From positions 1 to 23,439 of the forward strand of contig JALSHL010000098.1 of NCBI GenBank assembly GCA_026982255.1: a stretch of 23,439 bases of DNA, in the 5' to 3' direction. Every line of letters begins with the position of its first letter. Position 1 is the first letter of the stretch. The DNA comes from Paracoccaceae bacterium (GTDB taxonomy: Bacteria > Pseudomonadota > Alphaproteobacteria > Rhodobacterales > Rhodobacteraceae). The notes below the pieces were generated by a model. That model was given only the letters and a program-made list of their open reading frames with translations, was not told where the DNA came from and ran no database searches. Below, piece by piece: positions 7,083 to 15,983 of the stretch. The translations under genes and the position numbers were made by a program.

Positions 7083-7907
7083 ATGCGCCACACCCTGCCA
7101 GAAGCGCCCCAGTTCTATGTGACGGCTCCGCAGACCTGCCCCTATCTCGACGGCAAGGTCGAACGCAAGCTGTTCACCGCGCTTTACGGGGACGAGGCCC
7201 GCGCCCTCAACGACGGCCTGTCGCAGCAGGGCTTCCGCCGCTCGCAGAACGTCCTCTACCGCCCCAGTTGCGCCGGATGCAACGCCTGCATGTCGGCCCG
7301 CGTGCGCGTCAACGGTTTCAAGCCCTCGCGCAGCCAGAAGCGCATCCTGAAACGCAACGCCCATGTCTGGCGCGAGATCAAAACCCCCTGGGCCTCCGAG
7401 GAACACTACGAGCTGTTCCGCAAATACCTCGGCAAGCGCCACGCGGACGGCGGCATGGCCGGCATGGACATCTTCGAATTCGCGGCAATGATCGAGGAAA
7501 CCCCCGTCCTGACCCGCATCGTCGAATACTACGAAAAGGGTGCGGACGGCTCCGACCGCCTGATCGCCGCCTGCCTGACGGATGTGCTGGGCGATGGCCT
7601 GTCGCTGGTCTATTCCTTCTTCGATCCGGAACTTGATACGCGCAGCCTCGGCAGCTTCATGATCCTCGACCATATCGAAATGGCGCGCGAGGCCGACCTG
7701 CCCTATGTCTACCTCGGCTTCTGGGTCCCGGGCAGCCGCAAGATGGCCTACAAGGCCAAATTCCGCCCGCTGGAAATCTTCCGTGGCGGCCACTGGCAGG
7801 AACTGGAAAACCCGCATTCCTTCGAAAGCCCCGACCACCCGCTCGACAGCGATCCGGTGTCGGAGCAGGTCGCCGCAATCCACCTGCCGGACCTGCAAGG
7901 CAAATAA
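7083..7907 (+). CDS. bpt: Aspartate/glutamate leucyltransferase (bacterial ATE-like)
   Basis: This 274-residue cytoplasmic enzyme belongs to the arginyl-tRNA-protein transferase family. The bacterial Bpt branch attaches leucine from Leu-tRNA to N-terminal Asp or Glu, marking proteins for ClpS-ClpAP. The N-terminal domain has the diagnostic cysteines: Cys19 in TCPYL, then Cys63, Cys66 and Cys69 in YRPSCAGCNACMS. The C-terminal GNAT-like domain contains SLVYSFFDPE and YLGFWVPGSRKMAYKAKFRPLE. Many databases call it arginyltransferase; short length and lineage favour Bpt. ATG 7083 is kept because MRHTLPEAPQFYVTAP matches family N-termini, despite lying just after a T run. Confidence 0.95.
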   Translation: MRHTLPEAPQFYVTAPQTCPYLDGKVERKLFTALYGDEARALNDGLSQQGFRRSQNVLYRPSCAGCNACMSARVRVNGFKPSRSQKRILKRNAHVWREIKTPWASEEHYELFRKYLGKRHADGGMAGMDIFEFAAMIEETPVLTRIVEYYEKGADGSDRLIAACLTDVLGDGLSLVYSFFDPELDTRSLGSFMILDHIEMAREADLPYVYLGFWVPGSRKMAYKAKFRPLEIFRGGHWQELENPHSFESPDHPLDSDPVSEQVAAIHLPDLQGK

Positions 7908-7935
7908 AAAGCCCCGGATTTCTCCGGGGCTTTTT
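7906..7935. terminator. Bidirectional terminator between bpt and dctM
   Basis: GCCCCGGA (7911-7918) pairs with TCCGGGGC (7923-7930) around a four-base loop, flanked by A5 on the left and T5 on the right. It therefore reads as an intrinsic terminator from both sides, fitting the convergent bpt and TRAP genes. It overlaps the bpt stop codon. Confidence 0.93.
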
Positions 7936-7953
7936 CATTCCGTGCCGGCGGTC

Positions 7954-10317
7954 TTATCCGCCCGACAGCAGGTTAGGCACAATCGTCACTACCCCCGGGA
8001 ACAGCCAGAGCAGCGTCAGCCCCAGCACCTGGATCAGCACGAACGGCACCACCCCGCGATAGATATGCCCCGTAGTCACGCTCGCCGGTGCCACCCCGCG
8101 CAGATAGAACAGCGCAAAGCCGAACGGCGGCGTCAGGAACGAGGTCTGCAAATTGACCGCAATCATGATCGTCACCCACTTCGGGTCCATCGTGCCGCCA
8201 TAGATCACCGGCCCGACGATCGGGATCACGATATAGATGATCTCGAGGAAATCGAGCACGAAGCCGAGGAAGAACAGCACCATCATCACGATCAGGAACA
8301 CCACCCATTCCTTGTCGAAACTGCGCAGGAAGGCCTGGATATAATCCTCGCCCCCGAAGGAGATAATCACAAGGTTGAGCAGCTGCGAACCGATCAGGAT
8401 GGCAAACACCATCGAGGTCACCTTGGCCGTTTCCCGCACCACTGGTGACAGGACCGATGTTTTCCACAAAACCCAGACCGCATAAAGCAGCCCGCCGATA
8501 GCCACATGATAGAATACCAGCGCCGCAATAATCGCGATCCAGTTCTCGAAGCTCACGTTCTCGATGGAAGCGCGCAGGTCGAAATTCACCCCGACCAGCA
8601 GCAGCAACACCATGGAGAAACTGGAAATCAGGATGATTTTCCCGTTCCCGTCCCGCTCCTGCAACTTGCGGAAAGCCGCGAGCATGATCGCCCCGCCTGC
8701 CCCCAGCGCCGCTGCCGGCGTCGGGTTGGTCACCCCGCCGAGGATCGACCCCAGCACCGCCACGATCAGCACCAGCGGCGGAAAGACCACACGCAGCATC
8801 TCGTTTTGCGCCAGCCGCTGCGCCGCCGGTTTCAGACCATAGAAAATAATCGCAAAGGGGATCGCCTGGGCCAGGAACACCGTTCCGGGCGACGACAGCG
8901 GCGTCAGGAACAACGTATCGACCAGCGCCGACAACACCAGCCCGCCCGCTCCGACCAGCAAGGGCGTCTTGTCCTCGCGCGGTGCCACACCGAAGGCCAG
9001 CGCCAGCATCAGGGCAAAGAACGTCAGCATCGACAGCAGACCGGTGCCGATCGGCGCTGCGGTTTCCACCATCTCGGCGCGGACACGTTCGATTTCCTCG
9101 GGCGAGCGGGTCCGCTCTTCCTGCGTCAGCCCGCCACCGGAAGCATTGATCTCGGCCTGAATCGCGACAGCCGCATCCCATTTCTCCTGCCCGTGCAATT
9201 CGATCATCGAGGCCTTGCACTGTTCGCTCACATTGGTGCGCAGCTCCGCCTGCTGCCCCTGCGAAGCAACCGAGGACACAACAACCGACTGGCTGCCTGC
9301 AACGTTGAACGAGGTCATGGCCACCGCGAACAGGATGATTCCGGCCGGAACGCCGAGGAACCACATCAGATTGTGCCGGCGCCCGTTCCCGACTGCCCGC
9401 TCGCCGGTCAGCCTGATCGGCGGTGCCTTGTGCGGGAACAGCAGCGCAAACCCGAAAGCATAGGCCCCGTAAAGGAACGCCAGCAGAATCCCGGGCAACA
9501 AAGCCGCCTTGAACAGCGTGCCGACGGACAGCACTGCCGCCTCGCCCAGATAGGTCAGGGCGTCGGTGCAGCCTGCCGCCGCCGCGCGCTGCTCCTGCGC
9601 CGCCGCATAAAGGTCACCGGCCAGCGTGCCCAGCAGCACGATCACAATCGAGGGCGGAATGATCTGTCCCAGCGTGCCCGAGGCCGCAATAACCCCCGTC
9701 GCCAGTTCCGGCGAATAATTGTTGCGCAACATGGTCGGCAGCGACAGCAACCCCATGGTTACCACGGTCGCACCCACGATGCCGGTCGAGGCCGCCAGAA
9801 ACGCCCCCACAATCACCACCGAAACCGCCAACCCGCCGGGCAGCGGCCCGAATACCCGTGCCATGGTGGTCAGCAGGTCCTCGGCAATCTTCGAACGCTC
9901 CAGCGTGATCCCCATCAGCACGAACATCGCCACCGCCAGAAGTGTCTCGATCGACGGTCCGGCCAGCACGCGCTCGTTCATCCGGTTGACCATGAACGAC
10001 AGGTTGCGGTTCATTGCCATTTCCCAGCCGCCGGGGAACAGGGCCTCGGTCTGCAAGGGCAACTCGGGGTATCGGAACCTCGAAATATCGTGTGTGGAAA
10101 TCCCCTGCTGCACCAGCGCCTTGTAGCCCTCGCTGGATGTGTCCAGCACCTCCTTGACCAGGATACCCGAAGAGTCGAGCACGGCCAGAATGCCGAAAGC
10201 GATAATAGCGGAGCCGCCAATGGCAAAAGCCACCGGAAAACCCGACATGATGCCTGCAAACAGACAGGCAAAGACAATAATCAGGCTTATTTCTACGCCG
10301 TCGAGACCAAATAGCAT
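7954..10317 (-). CDS. dctM: TRAP transporter large permease subunit, enlarged
   Basis: This is the large membrane subunit of a tripartite ATP-independent periplasmic transporter. Family blocks are the N-terminal helix pair ending GFPVAFAIGG (about 25-35), LLAVAMFVLMGITLERS (126-142), the TGIVGATVVTMG and SGTLGQIIPPSIVIVLLG blocks (178-230), GGVTNPTPAAALGAGG (527-542) and the DFLEI and NLQTSFLTPPFGFALFYLRG blocks near the end. At 787 residues it is nearly twice the usual ~430. The extra sequence includes a soluble segment at 50-120, a region with extra helices and a charged, coiled-coil-like stretch at about 290-510, and extra helices at 565-625. The start is 21 bases after dctQ. No frameshift is seen. 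Confidence 0.93.
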   Translation of the reverse strand: MLFGLDGVEISLIIVFACLFAGIMSGFPVAFAIGGSAIIAFGILAVLDSSGILVKEVLDTSSEGYKALVQQGISTHDISRFRYPELPLQTEALFPGGWEMAMNRNLSFMVNRMNERVLAGPSIETLLAVAMFVLMGITLERSKIAEDLLTTMARVFGPLPGGLAVSVVIVGAFLAASTGIVGATVVTMGLLSLPTMLRNNYSPELATGVIAASGTLGQIIPPSIVIVLLGTLAGDLYAAAQEQRAAAAGCTDALTYLGEAAVLSVGTLFKAALLPGILLAFLYGAYAFGFALLFPHKAPPIRLTGERAVGNGRRHNLMWFLGVPAGIILFAVAMTSFNVAGSQSVVVSSVASQGQQAELRTNVSEQCKASMIELHGQEKWDAAVAIQAEINASGGGLTQEERTRSPEEIERVRAEMVETAAPIGTGLLSMLTFFALMLALAFGVAPREDKTPLLVGAGGLVLSALVDTLFLTPLSSPGTVFLAQAIPFAIIFYGLKPAAQRLAQNEMLRVVFPPLVLIVAVLGSILGGVTNPTPAAALGAGGAIMLAAFRKLQERDGNGKIILISSFSMVLLLLVGVNFDLRASIENVSFENWIAIIAALVFYHVAIGGLLYAVWVLWKTSVLSPVVRETAKVTSMVFAILIGSQLLNLVIISFGGEDYIQAFLRSFDKEWVVFLIVMMVLFFLGFVLDFLEIIYIVIPIVGPVIYGGTMDPKWVTIMIAVNLQTSFLTPPFGFALFYLRGVAPASVTTGHIYRGVVPFVLIQVLGLTLLWLFPGVVTIVPNLLSGG

Positions 10318-10338
10318 TTCGGTATTCCCCTACCTGTC

Positions 10339-11235
10339 CTAGTGAATCGCGGCGACCGTTTCGGCCAGCTCGTCGTCAAGTTTGTCCTTGTCGAGGTATT
10401 TCCCCTCGCTCTCCGGCCCTTCGATCAGTTCCAGCAGCGAGCGATAGAAGAACGCTATCCCCTGTATGAACATCATGCCGGCGAAGGCCACCAGCAATAT
10501 CTTGAACAGGAAATACCCGTCGAAGCCGTTCGGCGAAAACCCGATGGTCTCCACATTCCATTTCAGCAGCTTGGACTTGCGCATCAACAGCTCGATCTTG
10601 TCGCTGGCCGCCACCTTCGGCGTCACCAGATGGCGCCACATGAAGAACCAGCCGAACATCCAGATCATGGTCATCACCGGCAGAATGAAAAACAACGAGC
10701 CGAACATGTCGATAATCTTCCGGGTGCGATACCGCACGCGACCATAGAACAGGTCTACCCGCACATGCCCGCCCTGCACAAAGGTATAGCTGGCACAAAG
10801 CGCCACGATCAGAGCGTTATAGAGCTTCAGTTCCTCGGAAAACCAGCTCAGATCCTTGGTAAAGACATATCCGAACGGCCCGATGCTGATGTCCGCCACG
10901 CGGAAAAACCGTTGCAGGAATACGATAATAATCTGCTGCAACACCATGAACAGGCTGGCATAGGCGAAAAAGCGGCCAACGGTATTCGCGAACCACTCGA
11001 AGCCGCGCACGATACCCCACAGGATCTGTCGCCGGAACAGGCCGATTGCCGTGACCACAATAAAGATGTCGAACAATACGAAGAACAGCTCTTGCGAGGC
11101 TCCGTAGTAAATAAAGCGCATCAACGATTCTTTGTTGGACCAGTCCAGCCATGCGGACGGGTTACTCAGGGCTTTGAACAAATTCACGAACGCCATTCCG
11201 ACGTCGGTGAAGAACCATACCAGACCGTCCAGCAT
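10339..11235 (-). CDS. dctQ: TRAP transporter small permease subunit, enlarged
   Basis: This 298-residue inner-membrane protein is the small membrane subunit of the TRAP system, expected to pair with the dctM product. The DctQ core is seen in ALIVALCASYTFVQGGHVRVDLFYGRV (about 141-167), with HVRVD as the typical motif, and in the following helix FFILPVMTMIWMFGWFFMW (182-200). The usual length is about 160-190; this one adds N-terminal helices (about 47-110) and a charged C-terminal tail (268-298, EGPESEGKYLDKDKLDDEL). The gene lies between dctP and dctM on the same strand. The enlarged size parallels that of DctM. Confidence 0.9.
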   Translation of the reverse strand: MLDGLVWFFTDVGMAFVNLFKALSNPSAWLDWSNKESLMRFIYYGASQELFFVLFDIFIVVTAIGLFRRQILWGIVRGFEWFANTVGRFFAYASLFMVLQQIIIVFLQRFFRVADISIGPFGYVFTKDLSWFSEELKLYNALIVALCASYTFVQGGHVRVDLFYGRVRYRTRKIIDMFGSLFFILPVMTMIWMFGWFFMWRHLVTPKVAASDKIELLMRKSKLLKWNVETIGFSPNGFDGYFLFKILLVAFAGMMFIQGIAFFYRSLLELIEGPESEGKYLDKDKLDDELAETVAAIH

Positions 11236-11280
11236 CGTTTGCGCTCCTCATAAATTCGAAAATTGGTCGCAATAATGCAC

Positions 11281-11302
11281 CCGCCCCCGAAAAAGGGGGC
11301 GG
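11281..11302 (-). terminator. Hairpin between dctP and dctQ
   Basis: CCGCCCCC (11281-11288) pairs with GGGGGCGG (11295-11302) around a six-base loop that reads TTTTTC in the transcript. It has no T tail on the downstream side. It fits a stabilising or attenuating hairpin that gives more dctP than dctQM product, a common arrangement for binding-protein genes. Confidence 0.65.
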
Positions 11303-11324
11303 ATCATTTTGGTTTCGGCGGGAT

Positions 11325-12410
11325 TTACCCGAGTACGCGGTCGCGCTGCGCCGTGTAGACACCCGAGGATTTCTTGATCCAGGCCGAGGAGTTTTTCATC
11401 GACGCCTGGTAGCTGTTGTTCACACGGGCAAAGAACTCGTCGGACATATTCTCGCCCATGACTTCCTTGGCACCTGCGCCGAAGGCATCCCATACGGAAT
11501 CCGGGAATTCCAGAACGTTCACGCCCGAGGCCTGCAGACGGGCCAGCGCCGCGCCGTTGTTGTTCAGGAACTGCGCCAGGCTGTGCGAGTGTGCGGCCTT
11601 CGCGGTTTCCTCGATGACAACCTTCTGCTGCTGGGTCAGACCGTCGAATACCTCGCGGTTGGTTGCCAGCGACAGGGCAGCGCCCGGCTCGTGCATACCG
11701 GCGGTATAGTAGATCTTGGTGATTTCCTGGAAGCCGGCTTTCTCGTCGGCCCAGGGCCCGATCCACTCGGTGCCGTCCAGCGCGCCCGAGGACAGCGCCT
11801 GATACACTTCGCCGCCCGGAATATTCTGGACGGAAGCACCCAGCGTGCCCAGAACCTTGCCGCCAAGGCCCGGCATACGGAATTTCAGACCGTTGAAGTC
11901 TTCCGGACCGTTGATTTCCTTGCGGAACCAGCCACCGGCCTGCGGGCCCGTGTTACCGGCGATGAAGGACTTCAGGTTGAAGATCTCGCCCAGTTCGTCG
12001 TGGAAGGCCGCGCCTTCGTCATGGTAATACCAGTTCATCAGTTCCTGCGCGGTCATGCCGAACGGAACGGATGTGAAGAACGCATAGGCCGGATGCTGGC
12101 TGATGAAATAGTAATCGGCCGCGTGATACATATCGGCCTGCCCCGAGGCTACGGCGTCGAACACTTCGGTCGCGCCGACCAGCTCGCCGGCCGCCTTGAC
12201 AACCACGTCGAGCTGCCCGTCGGTCATGGCGGTGATGCGCTCGGCACAATAGACAGCGGAATCCCACACACCGGCAAAGCCGCGCGGCCACGATGTAACC
12301 ATGGTCAGCGTGCGTTTACCCTGTGCATAGGCCGGAGCCGCCAGAGAAGCACTGGCAGCAACCGCGGCCCCACCAAGTGCGGAATTTTTCAGAAAAGAAC
12401 GACGATCCAT
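11325..12410 (-). CDS. dctP: TRAP substrate-binding protein, TakP-like
   Basis: This 361-residue periplasmic protein captures the substrate for the TRAP permease. It begins with a Tat-type signal, MDRRSFLKN, a hydrophobic Ala-rich stretch and a probable cleavage after AYA at residue 29. The mature part resembles TakP, the 2-oxo-acid binder of Rhodobacter sphaeroides: SAGEL-like AAGELV (73-78), GNTGPQAGGWFR (152-163), LKFRMPGLGGKV with the carboxylate-binding Arg at 178, and TEWIGPWADEKAGF (214-227), whose Glu-Trp are cation or substrate contacts in TakP. A small organic acid, perhaps a 2-oxo acid, is the likely cargo; identity is inferred. GGGAGG lies upstream of the ATG. Confidence 0.93.
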   Translation of the reverse strand: MDRRSFLKNSALGGAAVAASASLAAPAYAQGKRTLTMVTSWPRGFAGVWDSAVYCAERITAMTDGQLDVVVKAAGELVGATEVFDAVASGQADMYHAADYYFISQHPAYAFFTSVPFGMTAQELMNWYYHDEGAAFHDELGEIFNLKSFIAGNTGPQAGGWFRKEINGPEDFNGLKFRMPGLGGKVLGTLGASVQNIPGGEVYQALSSGALDGTEWIGPWADEKAGFQEITKIYYTAGMHEPGAALSLATNREVFDGLTQQQKVVIEETAKAAHSHSLAQFLNNNGAALARLQASGVNVLEFPDSVWDAFGAGAKEVMGENMSDEFFARVNNSYQASMKNSSAWIKKSSGVYTAQRDRVLG

Positions 12411-12711
12411 TAATAACCTCCCAGTTTACGCTTTGCCGTCTGGCAAAAGCGGATCGATTAACGCCGTTCAAACTATCGGGTGATGCGGGATTTGCAACGG
12501 ATATTTTAAACATCCGGTCCATTTTTCCGACCACTTTCCGCACCGGCCGCCCTGCGCTCCGCTATCGTGTCAGGATTTCCGCCTTCGATTTTAAGATAAC
12601 TCCGGCAACTTCGATATTTGCGCAATTATATTCCGACATTACTTCAAATTATGCAACTTTATTGAAAATTCCCTGTTGACCCGCCCCGAAACGCTATTTA
12701 GAAAAACCTAC
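12411..12711. other. Divergent control region between dctP and the ilv leader
   Basis: No gene is supported in these 301 bases. On the minus strand a hairpin in the dctP leader pairs GCTTTGCC (12430-12437) with GGCAAAAGC (12442-12450), with one bulged A. A weak dctP promoter is possible at TTGCAA (12492-12497) and, read on the minus strand, TAGTTT (12470-12475), 16 bases apart. The part from about 12580 to 12711 is AT-rich and leads into the ilv promoter. Confidence 0.5.
12676..12704 (+). promoter_or_regulatory. Candidate promoter of the ilv operon
   Basis: TTGACC (12676-12681) is 17 bases from TAGAAA (12699-12704), or 16 from TTAGAA. The predicted start is at about 12710-12712, on or next to the leader-peptide ATG. 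The absence of any ribosome-binding sequence before that ATG fits a leaderless transcript. Confidence 0.5.
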
Positions 12712-12762
12712 ATGAATACGAACGGAAAAACTATTGTGATCGTGCTAGACGCCGCGCGTTGA
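12712..12762 (+). CDS. Branched-chain amino acid leader peptide
   Basis: A 16-codon open frame reads MNTNGKTIVIVLDAAR and then TGA. Five consecutive branched-chain codons (ATT GTG ATC GTG CTA, 12733-12747) are the hallmark of an ilv attenuation leader peptide; CTA is a rare Leu codon in GC-rich genomes like this, as in enterobacterial leu leaders. The frame ends seven bases before a G5 block that belongs to a set of competing stems and lies 34 bases before the terminator stem that precedes ilvB. It has no Shine-Dalgarno sequence, so translation would probably start on a leaderless mRNA. Stalling of the ribosome at these codons when charged Ile, Val or Leu tRNA is scarce would favour ilvB transcription. 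It is too short for ordinary gene finders. Confidence 0.88.
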   Translation: MNTNGKTIVIVLDAAR

Positions 12763-12822
12763 CTGATCGGGGGAACCCCCTGACAGCCGATGCGCAACCC
12801 CCTTTCAATCGGGGGTTTTTTT
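12763..12822 (+). promoter_or_regulatory. ilv transcription attenuator
   Basis: Two ATCGGGGG blocks (12766-12773 and 12808-12815) and two AACCCCCT blocks (12774-12781 and 12796-12803) can pair in alternative ways. A local hairpin forms between CTG-(A)-TCGGGG at 12763-12772 and CCCC-(T)-GACAG at 12777-12786. The first G5 block can instead take the C5 block at 12798-12802, which would prevent the terminator at 12796-12817. A ribosome at the leader stop would cover the first G5 block and let the terminator form. Confidence 0.8.
12796..12822 (+). terminator. Intrinsic terminator of the ilv attenuator
   Basis: AACCCCC (12796-12802) pairs with GGGGGTT (12811-12817) around an eight-base loop and runs into seven T residues (12816-12822). 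It lies upstream of ilvB, 61 bases before its start codon, so it can only serve to stop leader transcripts. Confidence 0.9.
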
Positions 12823-12882
12823 ATGGCCATCGCAAGACACAATAAGTGGAACGGGGCTTGCCCCTCAATACGGAGAAATAAA

Positions 12883-14637
<1,755 letters not shown>

Positions 14638-14639
14638 TT

Positions 14640-15410
14640 ATGGCCTCCAACCCACCGGAACCGCTGGTATATTTCAGCTACGGCCTGACCAAGAGCGCCA
14701 GCACGCTGGCCTATCGTCTGGCCTGGCTGTCGCTGGAGGACGCGGGCCTCACCCAGCCCCGCGTCCCCCCGCCGGTTGTCGAGGAAATCCACTCGGTCAA
14801 TTTCGTCACCCACCTCGACACCGCCATGATGGCCGAACTGCTGCGCATCGCCCGCGAACAGGGCTACCCGCTGGTGGTCAAAACCCATGTCCTGCCCTCG
14901 CCTGCGGTGGTGGAGGCCGTCACCTCCGGTCAGGCCCGCGGCAGCATCAGCTTGCGCGACCCGCGCGACATGGCGCTTTCCATGCTCGACCACGGCGCCA
15001 AGGCCCGGCGCAAGGGCGACTTCGCCTTTCGCGAATACGAAACCCTGCCCGACACGCTCGACGCCATCCGTCTGCAGACCGACGCGCTGGCAGAGTGGCT
15101 GCGCCTGCCCGACATGCTGGCCCTCACCTACGACCAGATCGCTTTCGACACGGAAAACACCGTCAGGAAACTCCAGCAACACCTTGGAATCGCCGGAAAT
15201 CCCGCGAAAATAACCCGCATGGTTTCCGACAAACGCTACATCCAGTTCAACAAGGGCCGCCGCGACCGCCACAAGCAGGAGATGTCCGCCGAAGACAGCG
15301 CCGCTTTCGCCCGCGAATTCGCCCCCCTGATCGACACCCTTGCCCGCGTGCAAGCCACCCCCTTCGACGGTCGCCCGCATCTCGATGCCACGGCCACCCT
15401 GCGCCACTAG
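14640..15410 (+). CDS. Sulfotransferase-like protein inside the ilv operon
   Basis: This 256-residue protein has the layout of a PAPS-dependent sulfotransferase. The 5'-phosphosulfate loop candidate is SYGLTKSASTLAYRL (13-27); VVKTHVLPSP (79-88) matches the KTH strand; SLRDPRDMALSML (104-116) matches the 3'-phosphate site with Arg106 and Ser114; and FNKGRRDRHKQEM (203-215) is a degenerate version of the RKG-x-x-G-x-W-K end motif. Catalytic activity is not certain because the last motif is altered and the first loop has Ser where Gly is common. The ATG is two bases after the ilvB stop, and ilvH begins 12 bases after its stop, so it is co-transcribed with both. Substrate unknown. Confidence 0.78.
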   Translation: MASNPPEPLVYFSYGLTKSASTLAYRLAWLSLEDAGLTQPRVPPPVVEEIHSVNFVTHLDTAMMAELLRIAREQGYPLVVKTHVLPSPAVVEAVTSGQARGSISLRDPRDMALSMLDHGAKARRKGDFAFREYETLPDTLDAIRLQTDALAEWLRLPDMLALTYDQIAFDTENTVRKLQQHLGIAGNPAKITRMVSDKRYIQFNKGRRDRHKQEMSAEDSAAFAREFAPLIDTLARVQATPFDGRPHLDATATLRH

Positions 15411-15422
15411 AAAGGAAACGAC

Positions 15423-15983
15423 ATGTCCCCCCTTGCCCTGAAAAAAGGCGCCTCCCGCAAAAGCGCCTACGACCTGAAAAACCCGCTCAGCGAGACGATC
15501 GAGACCCACACCCTCACCGTCATCGTCGATAACGAGGCCGGCGTCCTCGCCCGTGTCATCGGCCTGTTTTCCGGTCGCGGCTACAATATCGACAGCCTGA
15601 CCGTGGCCGAAACCGACCACGAGGGCCATATCTCCCGCATCAACATCGTCACCACCGGCACCCCGGCGGTGATCGAGCAGATCAAGGCGCAGCTTGCCCG
15701 CATGGTTCCCGTCCACACCGTCCACGACCTGACCGTCGAAGGCGCTTCGGTGGAACGCGAACTGGCCATGCTGAAGGTGGTCGGCACCGGCGACAAACGG
15801 GTGGAGGCCATGCGTCTGGCCGATATTTTCCGCGCCAATGTCGTCGATGCCTCGCTGGAAAGCTTCATCTTCGAACTGACCGGAACCCCGGAGAAAATCG
15901 ACGCCTTCATCGACCTGATGCGCCCGCTCGGCCTGACCGACATCGCCCGCACCGGCGTCGCAGCCATGGCACGCGGTGCATAA
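15423..15983 (+). CDS. ilvH: Acetolactate synthase regulatory small subunit
   Basis: This 186-residue protein binds the large subunit and gives valine feedback control. The N-terminal ACT domain (about residues 27-105) begins THTLTVIVDNEAGVLARVIGLFSGRGYNIDSLTVAETD; the C-terminal half (about 110-180) has ERELAMLKV and DASLESFIFELTGTPEKIDAFIDLMRPLG. Its ATG follows AAAGGAAACGAC. A 26-residue N-terminal extension before the ACT domain is longer than in E. coli IlvH, and I cannot exclude a later start. It is separated from ilvB by the sulfotransferase-like gene, an unusual spacing for an enzyme pair. Confidence 0.96.
   Translation: MSPLALKKGASRKSAYDLKNPLSETIETHTLTVIVDNEAGVLARVIGLFSGRGYNIDSLTVAETDHEGHISRINIVTTGTPAVIEQIKAQLARMVPVHTVHDLTVEGASVERELAMLKVVGTGDKRVEAMRLADIFRANVVDASLESFIFELTGTPEKIDAFIDLMRPLGLTDIARTGVAAMARGA

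Noticed and set aside
8506..10314. Long plus-strand open frame opposite dctM (602 codons)
   Set aside because: The product is rich in Arg, Gln and His repeats and resembles nothing, whereas dctM on the other strand has clear family motifs and many membrane helices.
12790..12882. Upstream ATG giving a 31-residue extension of IlvB
   Set aside because: The extension would run through the attenuator terminator; the ATG at 12883 has a good ribosome site and the standard family N-terminus.
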